DNA of 64,000 bases from Branchiostoma floridae (GCF_000003815.2 NC_049984.1:26829863-26893862), one strand, 5' to 3'. Positions 21,528-33,057 are shown, counted from the first letter of the stretch. Notes: generated from the sequence alone by a model not told the origin. Program-made: numbers and translations.

Positions 21528-22002
21528 CTACTTCCTTGGGGTTTCGGGGCAACCCCGAACCCAGTGTCCTTGTTTTCCGCAGTTGAAGCAGGCGTCATCG
21601 GGCTGAGGCCCCGGCCGGCCTCTTCCCCTCCCTCGCCTCGGGGCTGGGTTGTAGTACGGGGTTTGGCGACGCCCACTGAAGCTGCGGCCCCTTGCTGATG
21701 ACGTGGGTATGTAGCCGCGACCACCACCGCCGCGGACCTTGTTCTGCAAGTTTACGAACGAGTCGATATCCTTGCCCACTTTCTTTTCCTCTCCGGAGCC
21801 GAATTGATTCAGAATCAGCCCAGGAAAGTACCACTCGTCGCGATGCTTCGTAGGCGTAGACCAGCTTACGAATGCAGCACCGGACACTGTTGCTAACAAA
21901 TGTCTTTAAGACCATCTCCGTTACCGGCATACGTGGTCTGACGTGCTCCGGCAGACGATCCAGTTGCTGGTCGTCCATCCTCTTGAAGAAGTGATTCTCC
22001 AC
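21528..22002 (-). pseudogene. Retrotransposon gag-like protein with CCHC zinc knuckle
   Basis: ATG at 22002 opens MENHFFKRMDDQQLDRL ... VYAYEASRRVVLSW. The frame shifts near 21840 and a second frame gives DEWYFPGLILNQFG, then a Gly/Arg-rich stretch (RRGRGRGRPG) and a canonical knuckle, CFNCGKQGHWVRGC, near 21560, ending at 21528. A CCHC knuckle with an RG-rich lead is typical of gag proteins that bind element RNA. The absence of adjacent protease or RT and the repeats next door leave the class open (DIRS-like or gypsy-like). One frameshift breaks it. Confidence 0.6.
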
Positions 22003-22145
22003 TCGCTGGACTCGCTGGACTCACCGTGGCTTCTTCGTTATTATATTGCAAATTTGCATAAAATATGAATATTTATAACACGTTAATGAAAAACACATAA
22101 ATGAAAATAAGCGTAACCGTAAGTTAACTTTTGTTCCATTTATGT

Positions 22146-22600
22146 TTACATACATGCAGCTATATGCAACAACACTTCAGGTTCACGTGTTAGAGTTCTA
22201 GTTTCAACTTTACAGTTATGGTCGACAATCTCTAAGCTACTGTAAATGATTTTAGCATCATTTGCTGTAGAAGGGGTAGTTTTTGTAAAATGAATAGTCA
22301 AAGTTGAAAGTGATAAAACATATTGTAACACACTGTGTTATGATTTGGATGAATGAGGCAACTCTGAAACTCACGAAACAAAACCAGTTTGCTTTTTCTG
22401 CATTATCCCAAACCACTCTTGTTTGACAAACCCTACGTGAGCCTCACAACCTCCAGACACCGAATACCCTCCTCTGACAAGATGTACACAAGTGCCGCCA
22501 GAAAATAGTTCATAACAAGAAGGAAGCATCCATCGAATAAGAGCCCGATTTTAGATCACTGGAATTATTTCCTGCTCTGGTTTAATATTTGCCTAAGAAT
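22146..22600. other. No gene seen
   Basis: AT-rich; nothing with motifs or splice edges. Confidence 0.35.
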
Positions 22601-22602
22601 TA

Positions 22603-23519
22603 GAAAAAAAAATTGCTGTTCACGATGAATTATTTGCTGCTATACAGCTGGGCACTTTGATAGCGGATGGATATGTACAATATTTCCCGTCGCACAGTCA
22701 GTCGGCTTTAGTTGAAGGAGAAGGGCGGTGGCGAGAGGTAGGTTCTCCGTATTGAGATAATTTGTCCTTCCAACTTGTCCTGTTATTTTTGTTCTTACGT
22801 AGGAAGAACATTTTTAAAGATTGTGGTTGCCCGTATATCTATGTTTCGAAATCTTGGTTAGGAACATCGTTGATTTTAAATCCTTTATCCACGCCATGTT
22901 GTGTAAGGCAGCGTTTGAAATGTGTCTCTCAACCAACAAATAGGTTCACTCATACATTCAGGTTTTGTCCCGAACTTCGAGTGAGTTTTTTTAATGCTAG
23001 CCAGGGTCTGGTACTATGTCGACGATATTGATATGTTTTTCGACCGCAATTTGTGACAAAATTACTCAAGAATTGAAAGTGAGAGGCCGACTGCGGCTGA
23101 CATCTGTGATGAATTATCTTGTTTACGTGTTGGCGGACCGGATCGGTGTACTCATCAAAATTTCTAGAACTTGTTGAACATATCACACATTGTATTCGTG
23201 TTTTATATTGTAATAATGCATATCCAAACCATGAAGAAATGTTCATGTATTTTGTTTATCTATCTTTGCTTACATATATCTACTGTTTATCAACTGATTG
23301 TACTTCTCTCCGCTGGCTAGAAAATACCAGCTATTGGTAGACCTACTTCAATACATATCTTTCAACTGGCAAAAGAAAAATTGATTGTTACACAAGTACA
23401 CAACTAATCTTGGTTCTTAAATTGTATTTCCTGTACAGAAGCTCCGGAGATAGGCAAACATCAATGCAGACCACATAGAACATCGACAGCTGTGCACCTC
23501 CGATAGAGAAGTGCCATAT
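22603..23519 (+). repeat. Large direct repeat, copy 1 (partner 39541-40447)
   Basis: About 920 bases recur at 39541-40447 with many substitutions and small indels. Both copies contain an exon-like end (gatggatatgtac ... GAGAG|GTAGGT, donor at 22738), a short T-rich intron-like gap and an acceptor (ACGTAG at 22797-22802). In both the frame then stops after four codons at the same TAA. Shared stop and splice signals suggest the repeat carries the end of a transposon gene plus its 3' non-coding part. Confidence 0.65.
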
Positions 23520-24130
23520 ATTCAAGTAGCCATGAAGTTAAGACTTCCTACCAAACATTGACTATTTCTTTGTTATATAGTTGAAAGTCATTTGCCATTA
23601 CAAAACATGAATACATGACGACATAATTGCCTTATCGCGTTTCTATATCAATGCATTTTATGTTGCTGAATACGGTCGCACCCGTATAGGAAAATAATTG
23701 ATATATAACAGTGATCAGCGTTTGTTTAATACTATTATGTGAACTTAAGAAAAGGGAAAAAAGTCTTTAAATCTTCTCATTCCCGTGCGTCATCAGTAAC
23801 CTCCTCATAAGGCCAGTCTATCACTTTAAATGGCAGTACCAGTAGCTCCTACAAGCACTTCGAACATTAGGTGATTATAGGTCAGTTAATATACATCAGT
23901 ATACATACATGTATACTAGAACAAAGTTACTGTACACAGAAGTTGTATCCAACTTGCAATTAGGGTTTAACAGTTTTCCATAACAAATCAGTGTAATGAG
24001 ACTGGGCTGGAGTGCTGTCTTTTGGCGAATGATGTACCAGGATGATTCAGTTTGAAGGAGGTGGCGGAGGTTGGGGAAACTGGCGGTTAGGGTTGTTGAG
24101 ATGCCGGTCAACCCTGGAAGTTGGGAGGGA
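23520..24130. other. No gene seen
   Basis: AT-rich; no motif-bearing frame. Confidence 0.35.
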
Positions 24131-24137
24131 GTCCCCT

Positions 24138-24420
24138 GAGAAACCCGTGTAGGTTGGGGTGCTGTCCTCTCATACCCCCTTGTAGGTTGGGGTGCTGTCC
24201 TCTAATACCCCCTTGTAGGTTAGGGTACTGTCCTCTCATACCCTTGTAGGTTGGGGTGCTGTCCTCTAATACCCCCTTGTAGGTTGGGGTGCTGTCCTCT
24301 CATACCCCCTTGTAGATTGGGGTGATGTCCTCTCATACCCCCTTGTAGATTGGGGTGAAGTCCTCTCATACCCCCTTGAAGGTTGGGGGGAATCCTCGCA
24401 TACCCCCTTGTAGGTTCGGA
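24138..24420. repeat. 33-bp minisatellite
   Basis: About eight units of aggttggggtgctgtcctct + catacccccttgt, period 33 with small losses. Because 33 is divisible by three the minus strand reads an 11-residue repeat (YERTSPQSTRG). G-runs and a TG tract continue to 24560. A 48-bp unit is duplicated at 24631-24733. The open frames here follow from the repeat and are not evidence of a gene. Confidence 0.85.
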
Positions 24421-24630
24421 GGGAGTCGTTGCAGACCCCCTTGTGTGTGTGTGTGGGGGGGGGGGTTCCTAGTAGACCCCCATGTAGGTAGGGGGGGGGG
24501 GTCATTGCAGCCCCCCCCCTTGGAGTTGGAGGGGTAGTTCTTGGAGACCCACCTGGAGGAGTGGGTGAAGTCCATTCAGTTGGAGGAGAGCGGGCATTCC
24601 ACATTGGATATTCGATGTTGGTGCCTCAGT

Positions 24631-24733
24631 AACTGCCTCAGTTAACAGTCTTAACTTGACATTCTTAAACTGACACGTAACTGCCTCAGTTAACAGTCTT
24701 AACTTGATATTCTTAATCACTTTATACAGCCTG
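24631..24733. repeat. 48-bp tandem duplication
   Basis: aactgcctcagttaacagtc starts at 24631 and again at 24679, followed both times by ttaacttga.attctta. Confidence 0.75.
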
Positions 24734-24874
24734 ATAAAATAACACTAACAGTGTAACTCTTAACGTAATATTCTTAAGCTATAGCTAATCGTCTTTTCTC
24801 TTAGCGGTCTTTCAACAGGTTCTCCAGTTCTAGTCTGCGGGGGTTGAGTAGAGCAAAACAATCAACTACTTTGT

Positions 24875-24947
24875 CTGGCACTTATCTATATCCACTACGA
24901 CACTGACAATCTATGTCAGTGTCGTAGTGGATATAGATAAGTGCCAG
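24875..24947. repeat. Perfect 34-bp-arm palindrome with 5-bp loop
   Basis: 24875-24908 and 24914-24947 are exact reverse complements around the loop atcta. It sits at the stop-codon end of the hAT fragment, whose last codons lie within the right arm. The left arm can be read as an inverted duplicate of that end. Confidence 0.95.
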
Positions 24948-25295
24948 GTGGGACAGCCGCATCTTTCCCATCGAAGCCCGCATGTAGTTGTTCAACCATC
25001 GTAGGGCACTGAAACTTCTCTCACACTCGCACGATGTTACTGGCAGAGTACAGGCGATTTTCAACAGAACGCCGACATTCGGAGACATTGTGACATCACA
25101 GCGCTTGACCGCCTCTGCGGGAGAGGCCGGTCGCACCTCTGGCGGGTCGGACATAAAGTGGTTTTTCCACCTGTTAAGTTCCATCGGAAACAACTCCGGC
25201 GATGGCAGGTCGGCGTCGTACTGGGCAACTGCGTCCTCGAGACAGACGTCCCTCGAGCTGTCGATACGAATTATACACTGGATCCACTGTTCATG
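24882..25295 (-). pseudogene. hAT-family transposase, C-terminal dimerisation region
   Basis: The minus-strand frame is open from 25295. It reads EDAVAQYDADLPSPELFP, then PMELNRWKNHFM, then PNVGVLLKIACTLPVTSC, and the diagnostic ECERSFSALRWLNNYMR followed by MRLSHLALIYIHYD. The CERSFSALRxLxxYxR motif with LxxLxLxxIH defines the hAT dimerisation domain of the P52rIPK/ZMYM-like subgroup. The catalytic part upstream is not present in the window in this orientation. The 3' end coincides with the 34-bp palindrome. It is a truncated copy, or the last exon of a gene whose other exons are lost. Confidence 0.8.
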
Positions 25296-25799
25296 TCAGA
25301 TGCGCCTACTCCATAGTTGTCATCTTCACACTGCTGGATTTTTCGGATCTTGTCTTGGTTAAATGCCAGTTTGTTTTGTTTGCTCCTGATATTTCGACTG
25401 ACTAGCTCTGGGCCGTTGAACAGTCGTTTCGCACAGTTTACTGTGAAGTGCGCAGCATTTCGGCTTTAGATGCGTATCGCATTCTGTGTGGTTACTTCCA
25501 ACTCACTGCCTTCGTTCCCAGGCCAGACTTAGTCAATCGGTGGCCCACGTTTCTTGTGTTGACTCTTGGTCTGCTGGCTGTGTCCCCGCAGCAAATGTCC
25601 AACTAAGGTAGTCAGCTCCTTCTGTTTGTGGCAGTTGTTGGCCAGTAGGGTGTCAGGCGATGTGCACCCCTCGGACTACCCACAGTTCAAAGACATAAGC
25701 TTTTTCCGATTTGTAATAGATAAAATAGATTTTATTATATGCTTCTATTCTATAGATTCTATTACATGCTTTTCACTGCCGTAATTTTAAGAAGACATT

Positions 25800-26245
25800 T
25801 TAAAGATTGAAAAACAAGTGAGAGTTTAAGGCAAGATCTACGCTCTGTAGGTGGAAGATCATGCGGATGATAAATGCATGAAAGTCCTTCATGAAAAACT
25901 CCAGGTATGCATTGTTGGCTGCATTCGGGCCCTTCTTGGCATTACAGGCACCGATGACATTCATATTGGCACACATCGAGGTTCCACGTCTGGTGCCAAA
26001 GCTCATGCTTTGGGTTCATCCCCTACAGCCGCTCTACGGGTGTCACCGTCCCTAAAGCCGGCTTGAATTGGATGCCCTCCACTCTCTCCTCCGACAGCCA
26101 GTCTCCTCCCAGCAGAATGGGCTGCACCAGGTGGGTGATGTTGCCGTCCTCGTCCACTTCAGAGGGGACGTAGTTGGTCTGAATGGTGCGGAGGATGTCT
26201 GCCATGTCCCAGCTGTAGTTTTCTACCTGGCCCTGTACTCCAATG
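25800..26245 (-). pseudogene. DUF6589-like protein fragment
   Basis: Acceptor TTTTTAG stands before CATTGG at 26245. The minus-strand frame gives SWDMADILRTIQTNYVP, ILLGGDWLSEERVEGIQF and VERL, then a stop; a little further the same frame reads PKHELWH. A shifted frame then gives IGACNAKKGPNAANNAYLEF and FMKDFHAFIIRM, ending at 25800. The order GDxLTxER-like, ERLxG, PxHxxWH and a later NAxxxFF-like block matches what I know of DUF6589 proteins, which are multi-copy and probably transposon-derived. One stop and one frameshift make it a pseudo-exon. Confidence 0.5.
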
Positions 26246-26469
26246 CTAAAAACAGATTAAAAGGGATCTTAATTAACAGGTGGAGATGAAAAAGACTTTT
26301 TTTCTGCAATCAAGCTGGACGTGCTATAAAGTTATGTGAAGTAGTAAATGATTTAATGGTTTGGCCTTGGACGGCATTGATGCCACGACAGCACGATTAC
26401 ATCTCGTCGTAGGTACTGCAATGCATTAGTCTGAAAGTTCACTTCGGGCGCAAACTCTCGTAGATATTC

Positions 26470-26800
26470 TCATTGTTGAGCCATACATCCATCATTGCAG
26501 CTTTCAGCCGTATTGCCAATGTTTGTGATCAAATTACAGAATGGCTTCCCAACACAGAATAGGTCTGGGAATAACAGTGACAGGGGTTCGGAAATCTTTG
26601 TACCAATGTCGTCATCAGTGACCATCTGAATTGGCTGACATGAACTAACAGCTGCCATCTGTGTTTGAGGCACACGTATAAGTCCAAGGGATGTCAAGTG
26701 ATCATCAGGATGACTTCCATCACTTGCCAAGTTTGGATCAATAGAAACTGTTCTTCAGCAACTTCCATTCTCCTAACCTGCTGTCAATAGTTTCCTGATT
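26470..26800 (-). pseudogene. Coding-like block upstream of the DUF6589-like fragment
   Basis: The minus strand is open through LASDGSHPDDHLTSLGLIR, VSSCQPIQMVTDDDIGTK, LLFPDLFCVGKPFCN and ends GCMAQQ. It precedes the 25800-26245 block in transcription order and may be another exon of the same element. No domain recognised. Confidence 0.35.
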
Positions 26801-27336
26801 CTGTGCGTCATCATCATTCATAGATTTGTCATTTGTTCTGATGGCGTCTTGTGACTGAAGTCCAAATTCTTCTACAGTGCCTACATGGTGTGGCTTCCTT
26901 TTTTGTGATCTGGCATGTGGACTCAGCTGTGTGGATAGTGGTTAACAAGAGAGCAATGGCAAATGTCATACGTTATAAATGTTATGAGTTTGCTACTGAT
27001 CTTATTCTACTGGGATCTGTTAGGTACAATTAGTAATAATAAAAACCATTAGGCATGTTTAATCCTTCATTTAAAATACATGTAAACAGATACAAGAAAC
27101 GCAACACGTCAAAAGAAATTGAGAAACATAGGACTATTTTGAAATGCCATTTGATTGCAAGCACATTTATATCACAGGAGACTGCAATGGAGTCTAGTAT
27201 AATAAGTAAATTCTACCTTAATTTTGTAGCCTGTATAGTCTACCGCGAACTGATGTTGAGACCACATCGGCACAGGCAAAAAGAAATCTTTCGTTGGTGG
27301 ACAGCGGGACAGGTCCTACTTGAAGACATGTCGACC

Positions 27337-27745
27337 TCATTCCTTCTTGAACTTAATTCTACAGCTGTCTTCAGCGATTGCAATTACCTTGTCCTTGCCA
27401 ACATACCAACCTTGCTCGTAGGTCATAATAACCATCTGGTTTATCTTGGTTGTGCTGTCAGCTGTCTGTCTGTTGGCTGTCTTGCTCTTGTCGGCTTTCT
27501 CGTTGCTTCTTTCAGCTGCCTCGCTGCCATCGGCTTTCTCATTGCTCTTGTCGGCTTTCTCGTTGCTTCTTTCAGCTGCCTCGCTGCCATCGGCTTTCTC
27601 ATTGCTCTTGTAGGCTGTCTTGTTGCTCATAAAGGCTGCCAAGTTGTTCTTATCGACAGTCTCGTTGCCGCTGTCGCTCCTGATCAGAATCTGAAGTGGA
27701 CGTTTAAACCTCTTGCTCCTCGTTCGTCAGATTTGTCGTTATTGA
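27337..27745 (-). pseudogene. Repeat-containing coding-like frame
   Basis: The minus strand is open from about 27745 (RSKRFKRPLQILIRSDSG) through a 20-residue tandem repeat (core SNEKADGSEAAERSNEKADK) to ITYEQGW-like C-terminal sequence (TYEQGWYVGKDKVIAIAE). The antisense strand is open for longer (27055-27858), but its peptide mirrors the tandem repeat and has no motifs. I prefer the hydrophilic, charged minus frame, with low certainty. Confidence 0.3.
27481..27617. repeat. 60-bp tandem repeat, 2.3 copies
   Basis: Two nearly identical 60-base units at 27481-27540 and 27541-27600, then a partial third. 60 bases equals 20 codons, so the frame is preserved. Confidence 0.9.
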
Positions 27746-28238
27746 AGTTAGCATTAGAGCTGGTTTTGAACTTCTCTCGATTGTTTATCAATACAAAAAA
27801 ATATCGCGTTTTTCTAGTCAAGCTGTTGATAAAATTCCATCTCAGTGGATGTTTTTGAAAGAATTTCCATTATGGGTTGATTTTCTCGGACTTTTCTGCA
27901 ATTCAGTTTGTCCTCCAAGTTAGTCATCATGTTCTTACCAAATAGAGCATAGGCGTATAGTTCTAGTGCATCATCAAGTAGAAACGATGACACTCAAAAC
28001 ACTCCATTGACAAAGGCAGTCATATAGCAACATTGTTTCGTCATCTTCTTTTGTATGACGCTTGCGACTTTTTCTAGCTGTCACTGTCACGATAATGTCC
28101 GCCCTGCTCCGGCCACGTGGAGGACGTTTGGTTTCTTCCTCGTCTTCGCAGTTGAAAAACATGACAAGCCGACGGGAGTACGTTTCGGACGGATTTCTTG
28201 GCCTGCGCCGGCCATCATCACGCCCGGCTCGGGGTCAG

Positions 28239-28560
28239 GTGCTGCTCGTGTCCCGCCACTGGTCCTGGCCCGAGGGGTGGGGCGGGTGCTGCTCGTGTCC
28301 TGCCACTGGTCCTGGCCCGAGGGGTGGGGCGGGTGCTGCTCGTGTCCCGCCACTGGTCCTGGCCCGAGGGGTGGGGCGGGTGCTGCTCGTGTCCCGCCAC
28401 TGGTCCTGGCCCGAGGGGTGGGGCGGATGCTGCTCGTGTCCCGCCACTGGTCCTGGCCCGAGGGGTGGGGCGGGTGCTGCTCGTGTCCCGCCACTGGAGC
28501 TGGCCCGAGGGGTGTGGGTGGGTGCTGCTCATGTCCCGCCACTGCTGCCGTCCCGGGGCC
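28239..28560. repeat. 47-bp GC-rich minisatellite, about 6.7 copies
   Basis: Units start at 28239, 28286, 28333, 28380, 28427, 28474 and 28522. Each reads gtgctgctcgtgtcccgcc ... actggtcctggcccgagggg. 47 is not a multiple of three, so all frames of both strands are open; the several 150-176-codon frames here are products of the repeat. Confidence 0.95.
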
Positions 28561-29900
28561 CAATATATAATTATAGATGAAGTGAAGTTAGAACCTTTCG
28601 GTGCCTCAACGTTCTTCACAGCGGCCTGTGAGGACACAGCAAAGCTTCTGTAATGCATGGTTAACTTAATTGTACCATCATCGTATTTATTAATCAGCTG
28701 TGTGATTTCGGCGTCTTCCATGTGCTTCTTTTGTATTACTATATACATAACGCGTTGGGAGATTACAATGCTAATTGGCCCTTACATCTGATTTGCTTTC
28801 TTGTAATCCACCTACCTGTGTGAGAAACATCCAGATTTGTGAGGTCCAGCCTCCCGTGACTGCCATGAAATACACCCTGTGAACAGTTCATTTGCTAGAC
28901 TCTGCACCAGTCTACCTGGGAACTAGGTCACGGCATTAACACCGTACCTAACTGAACCTCGAGAGACTCCTAGCACCCTGCTATAGTATACAGGGTATTG
29001 TACGACCAAGACTCATCTGTACTAATCTGTGCAACTGTTCATCTTCATCACGGTTATCTGTCACTCATGCCGTCTCTCAAGTCATCACAAATCTGATCTG
29101 GTTGCACACCTAAAGCTAGTTTTCTGTCTATGTTTGCCCTGACGGAGGCGGAATAGGTTGATGCTGTGTATCCTGAAAACTTGGTTCATGACTGACAGAT
29201 AATGTAGGTCACTTTCACCACCTGTGACGCGAGTTTTGTTTGTACTAGCATTCTCGCTGGACACAATAAGGCCTCCCTCAACTTGGCCCTTCTTGTTGTT
29301 TTTTTCTAGTTGTTTTCCTAGAGGGCTGTGTATGGGAACATTAGACTTTTCGATTTTATAAAGAATACCAAACAGAATTTAATGAGATTAAAATTTAATA
29401 ACTAAAAATCAACATTATTACCATGACACCTGGTACAACTAAAAACCATTTTCCCACCTGTGTGGCACTCTGATGCTCGGATAGATACTTGTGTGTCCAG
29501 TGACAACTCACTCGTCGCATACATGGCCGTTTTGAAGACACCGATTGCAATGGCTTACAGTCTGGTACGTTTTCCACGACTAAGGCATTAACTGATGCCA
29601 ATCGTAGGTAACACGAGCAGCATTGTGTTGTATTTATTCCTTTTCAGGACATGCTTTGTCCTATCTTTCCTTTATTGACATGTGATCGACAGCAACATGC
29701 ATCGACCGACAAGTTCCCATCCAAGGTGTAAAGCAGAATTACATGGGCTTTTGACACAACTTTGTTAGCAAGTTCCTCTATGTTTGCTTCTTCCGCGTCG
29801 TTGACATATTGCACGTCAACTGGAAATATGAGACCATATTGGTTTTTGAGAGCGGGTCGAATTGTATAGATGGCTTTAACGCTGTACCATCCCATTGAGA
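28561..29900. other. No supported gene
   Basis: AT-rich with a few short minus-strand frames (29395-29601, 29644-29895) that lack motifs. 29644-29895 lies just downstream of the BEL gag remnant and could be its diverged continuation. Confidence 0.3.
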
Positions 29901-30085
29901 GTACTTATTTTCCACTCGGGTTTCCCTGGTTATCTTTCACCTGCTTAAGGAATCCCGCCAGGGAATAAATGCACGATAAATGTTGACACTTTTCGTAGCA
30001 AAGGTCTTTGTTACGTTGCTGTGCCCTGACCGTCACTGTGTACCATAGGTCTGTATATTTCTTCTGTGATTTAACTTTCCAGGTA

Positions 30086-30433
30086 TTATTCAATGTGTTT
30101 ATCAGCAATCACAATCCCTCTCGTGTGTCGAGACTGACCATGAATCGTCACGTTTGTTGTCTTGCTACGTACTTTCACTGGGATTATAGAGGGTACTCCC
30201 TCCCAGTCGGAGCGTGCCATACGCCCTACTGCTGCCGTCTTCTTGGGCTGTGCCTCTACTTCGCGGTGCAGTACTGTAGGATGAGACTTCTGCCACTTCC
30301 CACAAATAGCCCTTTGCTTGCAGTCCCTCGCCAGGTGTGTCTTCTTCAGACATCCAAAGCACAGGCCTTGGTCTTTGATGTATTGCAGACACTCATCATA
30401 TGACTTGTTTGCCAACACCCTGCATTCAGTCAT
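30086..30433 (-). pseudogene. BEL/Pao retrotransposon gag end with zinc knuckle
   Basis: Minus-strand ATG-type start at 30433. YDECLQYIKDQGLCFGCL leads into the knuckle CFGCLKKTHLARDC and the second Cys/His group ICGKWQKSHPTVLH. This double cluster, followed by a short linker and PVKVRSK, is characteristic of BEL/Pao gag-pol just before the protease. In this copy one Cys of the second cluster reads as Trp and the aspartic protease does not follow. The gene breaks off at 30086. It would bind the element RNA during particle assembly. Confidence 0.7.
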
Positions 30434-30863
30434 TTTAGCCTAAATCTTCTGTATTCCAACCATCAATGCACCGGATACTTTACGGATCATAATTAACCCC
30501 CAGCAGGGATCCTCACGCGTCGTTGAAAATCGAAAAATCTGGAGATTTGGTGGGAACATTTCCCTTTCCTAAGACTTGACCCAAAACAGACATGGTGGAT
30601 TTTTCAGTCTACAAGCAGGCTTTCTAGAAATAACAAAGTTAACACTAACCTTGCAGGTATGCATCCAGTCAATCTGCACCCTGTCAATGCTGTATGTGGA
30701 GATTTTGTTGAATACTTAGTTCCCAGTCTTTCCTGTACCCTTTGTGGTGGAAGTTCTTCCTGCTTGCAAAAGTCTTAAAAGAATGTCAGACAATGGAATT
30801 AGACAGAGATCTACAGACATGTACATGTTAGAATTTACTTATGAAAAAAATTCAGATAACTAG

Positions 30864-31190
30864 TCAGTTGATGAAACACATAAATGTTACTGAAAATGTG
30901 TCATTTTCGATGCATGTACGGTAATATTCGTGTAATTCCGTGTCCTCTTTGGCGGGATTGTATGTGAGATCTGCCACTTCCGCCCCATATACAGCTTGGT
31001 CCGTCTTCGGGGGCGGTTTCCCTCGAAGCTCTTCTCTCTTGTCTGGAAACTTTGACCTCTCCAAACGCAGTTGGTTATCTGGCTCCAGATACCGCCTACT
31101 TCCCACAAATGCGGTGAGGTGATGCAGCGTACAGTACTTTGCTGGTGAATTGGTGGAGTAGATTAATAATGAAATGGATGTGGGTAACAA
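30864..31190 (-). other. Open frame without recognised motif
   Basis: A 108-codon minus-strand frame with KTDQAVYGAEVADLTYN and EDTELHEYYRTCIEND. A second minus frame is equally open. It follows the SANT-like exon in transcription order and may be part of the same gene. Confidence 0.25.
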
Positions 31191-31265
31191 ATAATCAAAG
31201 GGATGTGGGTAACATTTCCTTCTTTTATTTCAATGATATACTTTTCCTTCTCTCATACAACTTAT

Positions 31266-31502
<237 letters not shown>

Positions 31503-31763
31503 TCAATGAAGACAAATGCTTGGCCCAGACCATGGACTAAGGCGCCCGTCACATGGGTTGTCAGTTTCCGCTTCTCTGACTCCTGAAGCCAAATTATGAC
31601 AATATCCGTACATGTTTGAAGTTGGTGCGGTGGGGTATTTCTTGGCCAGGTGGTAGACCACCTTGAGCGCTGCCTTGACAGCTTCTCGGTTGAGGGAAAC
31701 CCGGAGTGGAAGATCAGCAGAGGAAAACAACTCAAATGAGTAAAAGCAATGAGACATGTGCAA
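31503..31763 (-). pseudogene. hAT (ZNF862-like) internal fragment
   Basis: The minus frame includes NREAVKAALKVVYHLAKKYP, resembling the segment after the zinc finger in ZNF862/C17orf113-type hAT proteins where an A..xAYFLAKE-like helix occurs. It lies just downstream of the TTF-like exon at 31816-32074. Weak but positionally consistent. Confidence 0.4.
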
Positions 31764-31815
31764 GAAGATAAATCACATTTTGAGATTTTTGAACATTGAA
31801 ATGGACAGTACTTAC

Positions 31816-32074
31816 CGCCCCCATTCACCTCAGCGGCAATACAGGCATTTTCCAAGGCCTGTGCCTTTTCCTGTTTTGAATTGTGGTGATCCCAGATCTT
31901 GTCAGTCCTCAGCTGGTGCTTGGGACACGGCTCCAGATGTACTCGCCGTTTTGCTGGCGCATGTTGTGCTGCTTGCAAACACTGCACATCAACCCAGTGT
32001 TGCCATTGACGGGATAGAGCCAGTCAAACATCTTCTCCCAATTCTCCTGGTACCCAACCAGGTTGCCTAGTTTG
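31816..32074 (-). pseudogene. TTF-type zinc-finger exon of a hAT-like gene
   Basis: The minus frame gives GYQENWEKMFDWLYPVNG and LMCSVCKQHN, then shifts by one and continues LRTDKIWDHHNSKQEKAQAL and ENACIAAEV up to a donor (GGCG|GTAAGT) at 31816. W-x-x-x-F-x-WL ... C-x-x-C ... LR-x-DKI-x-x-H-x-x-S is the TTF/BED-like zinc finger that opens ZNF862-type hAT proteins. The acceptor position reads TTTTCGG, whereas the duplicated copy at 32766 reads TTTTCAG, so this acceptor appears lost. Frameshift plus lost acceptor mark it as inactive. Confidence 0.55.
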
Positions 32075-32077
32075 CCG

Positions 32078-32347
32078 AAAATAAATGATAAAACCTTTGA
32101 ACAGATATATTGCTCACATCTGACAGGTTAGACTGACATACTAGTACTAAGGTGCTCAAAGGTGGGGAAAAGGAAGCCTACTGCGAATACTACAGATACC
32201 GCAGCCAACTTCTCACCTGTATTACATAAACTATATCATTCATCGAGTGGCTGCAGGACTAAGACATTAAGAGTATTTGCTAGGCCTTATAATAAATACC
32301 AGAGATTAAAAAACAAGCATACAAACCTATTTTACTTCATAAAGGAA
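32078..32347. repeat. Intron-like direct duplicate, copy 1 (partner 32770-33057)
   Basis: About 265 bases (aaataaat.ataaaacctttg onward) recur 690 bases away with few changes; each copy abuts the acceptor of a minus-strand exon. Confidence 0.85.
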
Positions 32348-32641
32348 ATAAATGAACACATAACAATGTCCGGCATAGATGATCAGCATTAGGATTAGCA
32401 GCAATACCGCTAGAAGTCGCACAGCAGGCATGGCTGGCTGCTCTCTGCCGGATGTCTTCTCCAGAATGAGAATGTCTTATTTGCACCCACGCGTATGATA
32501 AACAAGCACGTGTGATTCATAAAGTGCCCCTGGGATTATTGTTGGTTTTAGTTGTGAAACGGTCGCGACATGGAATCTAATGTCGATGTTTGTTTAAGGT
32601 CTGGGGTCACTTTGAAACCCCTTTGCGCTGTGCATAACTGG

Positions 32642-32766
32642 CTAATCCGTCTCTTTCGTGGTGCTGGTCCTCGGGTTGAGCACGTTCCACCGCACCTTCT
32701 TCGCCTTGATTGCACTGAAGACCTTGATCCTAAAGTGTGTGTCATCAGAGATTGACGCCATGTATT
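32642..32766 (-). CDS. Small exon-like block after duplicated intron
   Basis: Acceptor TTATTTTCAG precedes AATACATGG at 32766. The frame reads YMASISDDTHFRIKVFSAIK and AKKVRWNVLNPR, ending at a TAG at 32642. Its upstream intron is duplicated in front of the TTF exon at 32074, so the locus has been partly duplicated with different exons attached. Unrecognised peptide. Confidence 0.4.
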
Positions 32767-32769
32767 CTG

Positions 32770-33057
32770 AAAATAAATTATAAAACCTTTGAACAGATAT
32801 ACTGCTCAAATCTGACAGGTTAGACTGACATACTAGTACTAAGGAGCTCAAAGGTGGGGAAAAGGAAGCCTACTGCGAATACTACAGATACCCCCATCCA
32901 ACTTCTCACCTGTATTACATAAACTATATCATTCATCGAGTGGCTGCAGGACTAAGACATTATGAGTATTTGCTAGGCCCCTAAAATAAATACCAGATTT
33001 CAAAACAAGCATACAAACGCTACCAAATACATAACCTATTTTACTTCATGAAGGAAA
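32770..33057. repeat. Intron-like direct duplicate, copy 2
   Basis: Second copy of 32078-32347, with a small insertion near 33025. Confidence 0.85.

Noticed and set aside
24138-24575. Proline/threonine-rich repeat protein on the minus strand
   Set aside because: An 11-residue repeat is expected from the 33-bp minisatellite, and unit losses break the frame several times.
27055-27858. 267-codon plus-strand open frame, one of the longest in the window
   Set aside because: It is antisense to a charged minus-strand frame and its middle is only the translation of the 60-bp tandem repeat (Leu/Cys/Ser-rich). No start context, domain or splice evidence.
24138-28560. CRISPR array
   Set aside because: The repeats are directly adjacent without unique spacers and the sequence is eukaryotic.
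28055-28748. Six overlapping frames of 70-176 codons
   Set aside because: They all run through the 47-bp minisatellite and exist because its period is not a multiple of three and it contains no stops.
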